A stretch of DNA of 64,000 bases from contig NZ_JAILYH010000002.1 of NCBI RefSeq assembly GCF_019793435.1, forward strand, positions 62,001 through 126,000, given 5' to 3'. Positions 16,777-23,516 of the stretch are shown one piece after another (the first letter of the stretch is position 1; the number at the start of each line of letters is the position of its first letter). This DNA is from Rhizobium redzepovicii. GTDB taxonomy: Bacteria > Pseudomonadota > Alphaproteobacteria > Rhizobiales > Rhizobiaceae. Below the pieces are notes generated by a model, which did no database searches, had not been told where the DNA came from, and saw nothing but the letters and a program-made list of their open reading frames with translations. Both the position numbers and the translations under genes were made by a program.

Positions 16777-18107
16777 CCGGCTCTGAGCTGGTGCGGCATT
16801 GCGGACGCCGTCTCCGTTGCCCAGGCCAATTGCGCATTGTCCGGTTCCGCGTCGAAATGCTGCCGGCCGAGCAGCGTATTGACGATCGTCGCGCTGCGCC
16901 AAGCCATCAGGCTGAGCTGAGAGTCGGCGATACCGTGCGAGTATCGACCTGCATTCTGCGCCAGCAGCCGGTTTGCCCGCGGGCCTGTCCATTGCATCGT
17001 GTAATCGTCGTTGAGCATGGGATAGCCGTTTCTGTCGAGCGTTATCCGTTCACCCAGCGACGCGAGCGCATCCGGCAATCGGAACCGGTAGCCGGTTGCC
17101 AGCACCACCGCATCCGCATGCATCACCTCGATCCCGCCGTCGAATTGATTTCTGACGATGAGCCGATAGGCATTGCCGTTCCGTTCCATCTGGATCACGT
17201 CGCGGCTCGGCGACAGAGATGCGTTCAGCGTGCTCGGCTCGAGATAACGCAGCGCGTAGAGACGGCGGTAGATCGAATGAATCGTCGAAATCGACAGGCC
17301 GTCGCTGGTCAGGATCGAATTCTTCAAGGCTGCCTGCTTCTGTTCGCCGCCGAGCTTCAGATAGGCCTGCACATATTCAGGCGAAAAGACCTGGTTTGAA
17401 AACGGCGTGTCGTTGATCGGCTCGAAATTGTGTCGTCGGCTGATCCATGTAAGCTCTTTCATCGAACTCGGGTCCGCAAGCAAGGCTTCGACGACCTCGC
17501 CGCCGCTCTGGCCGCCGCCAACGACGACGATGCGGCCAGCACGCAGATCGGTGATACGCGATTTCGCCTCGCTGTTATGGAAGCAATCGGCACCCAGGAA
17601 GGGTTTTGCCCAGTCGGGCACGAAGGGCGAAGATCCCGTGCCGATCACCAGGTTCTTCGCTTCCTCCTGGCCGTTGTCGAAACGCAGGACGAAACGGTCG
17701 TCGCGGTGCTCGACATCGCGAATGTCAGTCCCAAAACGCAAACCCTCCACGCCCTTGGCGACCCAGGCGAGATAACGTGCGAATTCCTGCCGCGGAACGG
17801 CGTCATAATTGGCGTTGAGGAAGGCATAGAGCCTCTTATGCGCCACCAGATAGGAAACGAACGACCAGCGGCTGGTCGGCAGGACCGGCGTGACGAGGTC
17901 CTTCAGGAAGGACGATTGCAACTCGACGCCGGGCATCATCATGCCGGGATGCCAGTCGAATGCGTCCCGCCGCTCGAAGAAGCGGCTGCGAACTTCGGGC
18001 ACCGATTCCAGCAGGCAGGCAAGGCTCAGATTGGAGGGTCCGATGCCGATGCCGGCAAGATCGAGCGGCTCGTTGACGGCATCCCTGCGGGTAAAAGCGA
18101 CGGTCAT
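16749..18107 (-). CDS. vbsO: L-ornithine N5-monooxygenase
   Basis: 452-residue class B flavin monooxygenase of the SidA/PvdA/IucD family. It makes N5-hydroxyornithine, the first committed step to the hydroxamate. The FAD-binding glycine motif GIGIGPSNLSLA is at residue about 19. The NADPH-binding motif VVVGGGQSGGEV is near residue 210. The late ATGYRF motif near residue 360 is family-typical. Its ATG overlaps the stop of vbsS (ATGA), so the order is vbsG-vbsS-vbsO as known for vicibactin clusters. The 3' end overlaps the convergent vbsP. Confidence 0.92.
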   Translation of the reverse strand: MTVAFTRRDAVNEPLDLAGIGIGPSNLSLACLLESVPEVRSRFFERRDAFDWHPGMMMPGVELQSSFLKDLVTPVLPTSRWSFVSYLVAHKRLYAFLNANYDAVPRQEFARYLAWVAKGVEGLRFGTDIRDVEHRDDRFVLRFDNGQEEAKNLVIGTGSSPFVPDWAKPFLGADCFHNSEAKSRITDLRAGRIVVVGGGQSGGEVVEALLADPSSMKELTWISRRHNFEPINDTPFSNQVFSPEYVQAYLKLGGEQKQAALKNSILTSDGLSISTIHSIYRRLYALRYLEPSTLNASLSPSRDVIQMERNGNAYRLIVRNQFDGGIEVMHADAVVLATGYRFRLPDALASLGERITLDRNGYPMLNDDYTMQWTGPRANRLLAQNAGRYSHGIADSQLSLMAWRSATIVNTLLGRQHFDAEPDNAQLAWATETASAMPHQLRAGYSDGMLSS

Positions 18108-21100
18108 GCGAAATCCTTCTCTGTTTCCTTGAGACGAAGGGCAAGCCTTGAATGGAAGGCGGGAGACCCGATCATGTGCAGATGGTTGGTGCCGGTGATG
18201 ATTTCGGCCGCATGCGCCCGCGGCGACAGGCGGCGCCAGTCAATCAGGTTAAGGCCGCGATTGAGGCTGTCGTCGGCTGCCCAGGGATAGATCGGCACAT
18301 CGTGAGGGACGAGCCGATGCTTGCGGAAGATCAGGGCATTGTCGATCAGCACCCAGAACGTATGCTCGCGGCTGCTGATGTCAGGCCCGTCGGTCGGAAG
18401 CGGATCCTTCTCGTCGCCGACGAAACGCAGGAACTGATCGTAGGTATCCGCGTCCATCGTCGACAACAGCCGGTCCCATTCGGGGCGCATCGCCGTTTTC
18501 TGCAGCCATGCCTGCACGTCCCGATGCAGCGCGTCGCGCTCGCCCGGCCGGAACCTCGGCTTGCCGCCGATCGCGAATTCAGAGCCGAGGTCGCAAACAT
18601 CGACCATCGCCATCATCCTGACGTCGACCTCGTTGCCGAGCGTCCGGGCCGCCTCGTAGGCCAGAAGCCCGCCCCAGGACCAGCCGAGGAAGGTGCAAGG
18701 CGCGCCTTTGCTGTGGGTCCTGATATGATCGACATAGCTCTCGATGATCTCTTCGATCGGCGCGCCGACTTCCTTCTTTTCGGACAGCGAATGGCAAATG
18801 AAGCCGGTCGCCGGCTGGTCGGCGCCGAGATAATCGACCAGCTTCACATATTCGCGGGTGCTGACGAGAAGCCCCGGGAAGCAATAGAGCCGCGGCTTGG
18901 CGCCGGAAGCGCGCAGCACGATCACCTGCGACAGATCGCGTTCGGTCCCCTGCTCCATCACGCCGGCAAAGGCGCGGATGGTCGGATTATTGAAGATATC
19001 GGCGACGGTGAGCGGCGTTTTCGGCCGGCGCTGCCTGAGCTGCGAAAGAATGCGGATCGCGCCCAGCGAATTGCCGCCGATCGTGAAGAAATTATCCTCG
19101 ACACTGATCGCTTCCAGCTTCAGAACCTGGCGCCAGACATCCAGTACCTCCTCTTCGAGTGTGGTCGCCGGCTCGACGATTTCGCGCCGGACCGGCTGGG
19201 GTGCGGGCAGCGCGAAGCGGTCGAGTTTGCTGTTCGGATTGGTCGGCATCTTTTCCAGTTCGACCACCGCCGCCGGCACCATGTAGGAAGGCAGGCTGCG
19301 TTCGAGGCCGGCGCGGACGGTCTCGACGTTCAACGTCTCGTCCTTCTTCGGAACGACATAGGCGACCAGCGCCTTCTCGCCGGCATCGTCATCGCGCAGC
19401 ACGACCAGCGCTTCACCGACGCCGGGCTGCTGGAGGAGGGCCGCTTCGATCTCGCCGAGCTCGATGCGGTATCCCCGCAGTTTCACCTGATGGTCGACGC
19501 GGCCGACGAATTCGACGGTTCCGTCCTCACGCCAACGCGTCAGGTCGCCGGAGCGATAGAGCCGGCCGCCCTCCTTGGAGAATGGGTCGGGAATGAAGCG
19601 ATCGGCCGTCGTATCCGGCTTGCCGAGATAACCGCGCGCAATGCCCTCGCCGCCGATGTAGAGTTCGCCGGTGACGCCGATCGGGCAAAGATTGAGATCG
19701 GGATCGAGCACATAGACGCGCCGCAGCCCGACGGCGCGGCCGAGCGGCGCATAGACGCCCTGGAACTTCGTACCGGCCCTCACCTTCCAGACCATCGGCG
19801 TCATGATGGTTTCTGTGGGACCGTAACCGTTGATCAGCCATTCCGCCTTCAGTGCCCGCGACAGAAGATCGAAGGTCGGTTGTGCAAGCCCCTCGCCGCC
19901 GAACGAGTAAAGCCGCATCGGCGGCGCCCCGTCGGTGATGTCAGCCCACTCCGCCAGCTGCTGCAGATAGGTTGTGGGAATGCTGGCATTGTTGGCGCCA
20001 TGCTTGCGCATCGCCGTCAATGTCTCTTCCGGCGTCCAGAGCGGCTGATCGGGAAGGATGATGCTGCCGCCCTCCATCAACGGGTTCATCCACCGCTCAT
20101 GGCCGCCATCCGAGCTGAAGGGCAGGAACGGCAGCTCACGAGATTCCGAGCTCATGCCGTAGACTCGCGAGGTGTTTTGCAGATGGTGCGTCAGCGGCCC
20201 GTGTTCGACGGCGACGCCCTTCGGCAATCCGGTCGAGCCCGACGTGTACATGACATAGGCGAGCTGATCCTTGTGCGTGGGACTATAGAGCGGCGTATCC
20301 GGCTCGCCGTCGAGGTCGATCTTGTCGAGTTCGAGAATAATGGCGTCGAGTTCTTCCGGCAGCCGATGGCGCAGCCAGCTATGGGTTAGGACGATCTTGA
20401 CGCCCCCGTCGCGCAGGATGTGGTGGTTGCGTACCGGCGGGTGGTCGGGCTCGACGGGAATATAGGCGCCGCCGGCCTTCAGCGTTGCGAGAATGCCGAC
20501 GATCGCCTCCGGCGAGCGCTTGATGAAGATGGCGACCGTCACCTCGGCGCGAACGCCGAGCTGCCGCAGCCGATGCCCGAGGCGGTTGGTGTTTGCTTCC
20601 AGCCAGCCATGGCTCCATTCCTCGTCACCGTAGACGATCGCGGTCTTCTCAGGCGTGCGGCGCGAATGGGCTGCGATCAGCTCATGCACCGGCCTGTCGT
20701 CGTTGACGGCATCATCCTCGTAAGGCGCCGACAGCCAGTCCAGCTCTTCGCTCCCCACCAGTTCGATATCCTTGATCCTCACATTCGGCTGGGCGACCAT
20801 CTGTTCGAGTAGGAGGCCGAAATGCCTGGCGATGCGGGCAACCAGGGCGCCGTCATAAAGATCCTGCGCGTAGTCGATCAGCGCGGATGCGCCGCCCGAA
20901 TGCGCCTCGACCACCAGGGAAAGCTCGCTGTCGGCGCGGGCGCCCGGCGGCTCCAGATTTGTGGCGTGGCTGGGCACCGCATAGCGTCCGCGGAATTCGA
21001 ACAGCGCCTTGACCACGGCTTCCTGGGCGGCGGCTTCGTCGACGACCAGTTCCTGGGTGATGCGTTCCAGCGGCAGGAGCCGGCGTTGCCCCTCTTCGCT

Positions 21101-22093
21101 CGCCGACGAGATCGCCGCTATGATATCGTCGAGAGAATGTCTCGAGGTCAGCGACAGGATGATCGGGAGCACCTGCTCGGCACGGCCGCGGCTGGCAAAA
21201 TGCTCCTTATGTGGCCGCGCAACGAGAAGGCCGGTCAGCAAAGCGTAGTTGCCGCTGTAGCGGGCCAGCAGGGCGCAGAAGGCGGCGTGAAGCACGCGCT
21301 CGACCGGAACGCCCTTCCCCGCCGCATCCCGTTCGAGTTTGCTCCAGAGGTCGGCCTCGATCGAAAATCGGTGCTGCGCGCGCGCCACGCCTGCCAGCCC
21401 GCCGCTGTTGAAGCGGGTGGGAAAAGTCGAGGCCGCATAGTCGAGACCGATGGTGTCGCGCCAATAGGCAAGCGCTTCCCGCGCTTCGTCCGTCTCCAGC
21501 CAATCGGCCTCCCGCGTCCCGGCCGAGATTTCCAGCGGATGCATGTCGCCAATGGGCTCGCCATCGAGAATTCGCGCCAGCGACCTGGCAAGAACGGATT
21601 TTTCGTGGTCGTCGCAGACAATCGGATGCAGCACGATCGTCAGCAGCGACTGCCCCTGGGCAAGCCGGATGATCTGGATGCGTGCACCGGGCTCCTCTAG
21701 CAGATCGAAGCGCTTGTCGCGGAAGGCTTTCCTTGCCGCCGACGCATCCGGCTCGGAAAGGGCCGCGCCGTCTCTGCCGAGGATCTCGATCGGCACCGCG
21801 CTCGATGCGCCGCGATATTGCTCGATCCGGCCGCCCGCCAGCCGGCGGAAGCGGCTAGCAAGCGACGCATTTTGCGCCATGAGCGCCCGGCAGGCGCCGA
21901 CAATCATCTCGAGGTCGGTTGGCGGGCTCAAACGCAGCCCGATGATCTGGTCGGGAAAGACGGTGTAATTGCCGATCTGCTCCAGTGACCAGATGCGCTT
22001 CTGCGCGATCGTCAGCGGAAAGCTCTCGAAGACCGCATCCATTGCAGCATCGGTCGGGGAAGCATCGGCGAAATTTGTGATTTGCTTGTTCAT
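18104..22093 (-). CDS. vbsS: Vicibactin non-ribosomal peptide synthetase
   Basis: 1329 residues: condensation-like domain (about 20-440), adenylation domain (about 465-960; YTSGSTGLPKG at 616-626), peptidyl carrier (GGNSLGA, Ser 1009) and thioesterase (about 1060-1329; GWSWGG, Ser 1139, likely His 1304 or 1306). It activates the acylated hydroxyornithine, and the thioesterase trimerises and cyclises three units into vicibactin. The condensation-domain HHxxxDG motif reads HPIVCDD (156-162), so the catalytic second histidine is absent and normal peptide-bond formation is unlikely. The start at 22093 is chosen because the domain begins soon after and vbsG ends 20 bases upstream. Confidence 0.93.
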   Translation of the reverse strand: MNKQITNFADASPTDAAMDAVFESFPLTIAQKRIWSLEQIGNYTVFPDQIIGLRLSPPTDLEMIVGACRALMAQNASLASRFRRLAGGRIEQYRGASSAVPIEILGRDGAALSEPDASAARKAFRDKRFDLLEEPGARIQIIRLAQGQSLLTIVLHPIVCDDHEKSVLARSLARILDGEPIGDMHPLEISAGTREADWLETDEAREALAYWRDTIGLDYAASTFPTRFNSGGLAGVARAQHRFSIEADLWSKLERDAAGKGVPVERVLHAAFCALLARYSGNYALLTGLLVARPHKEHFASRGRAEQVLPIILSLTSRHSLDDIIAAISSASEEGQRRLLPLERITQELVVDEAAAQEAVVKALFEFRGRYAVPSHATNLEPPGARADSELSLVVEAHSGGASALIDYAQDLYDGALVARIARHFGLLLEQMVAQPNVRIKDIELVGSEELDWLSAPYEDDAVNDDRPVHELIAAHSRRTPEKTAIVYGDEEWSHGWLEANTNRLGHRLRQLGVRAEVTVAIFIKRSPEAIVGILATLKAGGAYIPVEPDHPPVRNHHILRDGGVKIVLTHSWLRHRLPEELDAIILELDKIDLDGEPDTPLYSPTHKDQLAYVMYTSGSTGLPKGVAVEHGPLTHHLQNTSRVYGMSSESRELPFLPFSSDGGHERWMNPLMEGGSIILPDQPLWTPEETLTAMRKHGANNASIPTTYLQQLAEWADITDGAPPMRLYSFGGEGLAQPTFDLLSRALKAEWLINGYGPTETIMTPMVWKVRAGTKFQGVYAPLGRAVGLRRVYVLDPDLNLCPIGVTGELYIGGEGIARGYLGKPDTTADRFIPDPFSKEGGRLYRSGDLTRWREDGTVEFVGRVDHQVKLRGYRIELGEIEAALLQQPGVGEALVVLRDDDAGEKALVAYVVPKKDETLNVETVRAGLERSLPSYMVPAAVVELEKMPTNPNSKLDRFALPAPQPVRREIVEPATTLEEEVLDVWRQVLKLEAISVEDNFFTIGGNSLGAIRILSQLRQRRPKTPLTVADIFNNPTIRAFAGVMEQGTERDLSQVIVLRASGAKPRLYCFPGLLVSTREYVKLVDYLGADQPATGFICHSLSEKKEVGAPIEEIIESYVDHIRTHSKGAPCTFLGWSWGGLLAYEAARTLGNEVDVRMMAMVDVCDLGSEFAIGGKPRFRPGERDALHRDVQAWLQKTAMRPEWDRLLSTMDADTYDQFLRFVGDEKDPLPTDGPDISSREHTFWVLIDNALIFRKHRLVPHDVPIYPWAADDSLNRGLNLIDWRRLSPRAHAAEIITGTNHLHMIGSPAFHSRLALRLKETEKDFA

Positions 22094-22113
22094 CTTGGGG
22101 ATCCGGACGTTAT

Positions 22114-22332
22114 TCAGAGACGCGCATCGCCTGATATTGCCGAGCGCAGCGAGAGGGGACGCGGGTCCGTCCAGACGTCGCGGATATGGGCCAGGCATTT
22201 CTGACGTGAACCGGCAAAGCCGGCCGGCTCCCAGCCCGTGGGAATCCGCTTGTCCTGCGGCCAGACCGAGTAGTGGTGCTCGGTGTCGATGACGGCGATC
22301 CAGAGATCGTCGCGAGGCTCAAAACTGTCCAT
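22114..22332 (-). CDS. vbsG: MbtH-like protein
   Basis: 72 residues with the MbtH signature HYSVWPQDKRIPTGW and the downstream KCLAHIRDVWTDPRPLSLR. MbtH proteins bind NRPS adenylation domains and are often required for their solubility or activity; the partner here is VbsS, encoded 20 bases downstream. An AGGAG site precedes the ATG. It is first in the vbsGSO operon and divergent from vbsADL, with PvdS-like promoter boxes between them. Confidence 0.93.
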   Translation of the reverse strand: MDSFEPRDDLWIAVIDTEHHYSVWPQDKRIPTGWEPAGFAGSRQKCLAHIRDVWTDPRPLSLRSAISGDARL

Positions 22333-22369
22333 CGAAAGCTCCTGCGGTGATTGATGTCATGCGCAAATG

Positions 22370-22393
22370 ACGAATTCCGATGGCTGCGGTTTA
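22370..22393 (-). promoter_or_regulatory. RpoI (PvdS-type) promoter box for vbsGSO
   Basis: On the minus strand TAAAC-N16-CGT, close to the PvdS-type iron-starvation sigma consensus TAAAT-N16/17-CGT, 38 bases upstream of vbsG. Iron-starvation sigma factors related to RpoI use such boxes (family knowledge), and vbsGSO is known to need RpoI in R. leguminosarum. Confidence 0.6.
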
Positions 22394-22428
22394 GAAAATT
22401 GCTGAGAATTTTTTTCTTCGTTCACCCC

Positions 22429-22452
22429 TAAATTCGCCCAGAGATGGATCGT
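22429..22452 (+). promoter_or_regulatory. RpoI (PvdS-type) promoter box for vbsADL
   Basis: TAAAT-N16-CGT, an exact match to the PvdS-type consensus, 75 bases upstream of the vbsA ATG. Together with the divergent TAAAC-N16-CGT it explains coordinated iron-starvation expression of both vbs operons. Confidence 0.65.
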
Positions 22453-22526
22453 CATTCTACCAAATCGGCAGAAGAGCGGGCTTCATGCTCGCCACATCAA
22501 AAGCCCGGTCGGTCAAGGAGAACATC

Positions 22527-23516
22527 ATGGATTTCGACGCCGCCAAACAAAGGCGCGTTCTGCAGTCGCGCAGCTACATCAGCCTCGCACCCAATCTTAT
22601 CCATCTGAAGACCGCGCACGGTCACCACGAGGCCGCATTCGAGGTCGAGGCCGACACCGCGACGCTGACCTTCTACCACGGCGATCCCGTGCGATCGGCC
22701 GAGCTTCTGATGGCGGCCGCCGAAGCCGTGACGGCGGAAGATCGCTCGATCAGATCAGTCGTCTTCGACGGGCATCAGGCGAGCCTCCCGCCGCATATTT
22801 CCGGCGCCGGCGGCACGCTGGATTCGGAGATCCTCTGGCAATGGCCGTCGCTCTGGCTGCCGCAGCTCAGCTACCCGCTGCCGCCGGTGCAGGAAATGAC
22901 CGCCGGCCGTTATCATCCGCGCCGGCCGGCAAAGCCGAAGGGCACGGTCTACCGGCGATTCATTCCCTGGCTGGAACGCGACATCAGCTTCCGGGTGGCC
23001 GATCCCGAGACCGATCTTGCCGCCTTCCATCGCTGGATGAACGACGAGCAGGTCAATACGATCTGGGAGGATGCGGGCTCGCTCGACAGGCACCGGGAGA
23101 TCCTGGAGGAGCGGATCGCCGATCCGCATGTCCTGCCGCTGATCGGCAGTTTCGCGGACATCCCCTTCGGTTATTTCGAGGTCTACTGGGCCAAGGAAAA
23201 CCGGCTCGGCCCCTTCTACGATGCCGACGACTATGACCGCGGCTGGCATGTCGCGATCGGCGAACCCGATTATCGCGGCAAGAAATGGATCAGCGCCTGG
23301 CTTCCCTCGCTGATGCATTTCATCTTCCTAGACGATCCGCGCACGAAGCGCATCGTCGGCGAGCCGCGCGCCAGTCACGAGCAGCAGATCCGCAACCTCG
23401 ATCGCTCGGGTTTCGCCAAGGTCAAGCATTTCAATTTTCCGCACAAGCGGGCGCTGTTCGTCATGCTGACCCGCGAGCGTTTTTTCGGCGACCATCTCTG
23501 GGTGCCCGCATCATGA
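22527..23516 (+). CDS. vbsA: Hydroxyornithine N5-acyltransferase
   Basis: 329 residues of the IucB/SidF-like acyltransferase family. An N-terminal beta-rich domain (about 1-150) is followed by a GNAT-type domain (about 165-329; FHRWMNDEQVNTIWED, GFAKVKHFNFPHKRALFVML near the end). It transfers (R)-3-hydroxybutyryl from CoA to the N5-hydroxyl nitrogen of hydroxyornithine, making the hydroxamate. The ATG at 22527 follows a strong AAGGAGAA site, which rules out a slightly longer form. Its stop overlaps the next gene (ATGA). First gene of the vbsADL operon, read divergently from vbsG. Confidence 0.88.
   Translation: MDFDAAKQRRVLQSRSYISLAPNLIHLKTAHGHHEAAFEVEADTATLTFYHGDPVRSAELLMAAAEAVTAEDRSIRSVVFDGHQASLPPHISGAGGTLDSEILWQWPSLWLPQLSYPLPPVQEMTAGRYHPRRPAKPKGTVYRRFIPWLERDISFRVADPETDLAAFHRWMNDEQVNTIWEDAGSLDRHREILEERIADPHVLPLIGSFADIPFGYFEVYWAKENRLGPFYDADDYDRGWHVAIGEPDYRGKKWISAWLPSLMHFIFLDDPRTKRIVGEPRASHEQQIRNLDRSGFAKVKHFNFPHKRALFVMLTRERFFGDHLWVPAS

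Noticed and set aside
18152..20389. 745-codon open frame antisense to vbsS
   Set aside because: High-GC shadow frame of the synthetase. No domain-like sequence, while the opposite strand carries clear NRPS motifs.
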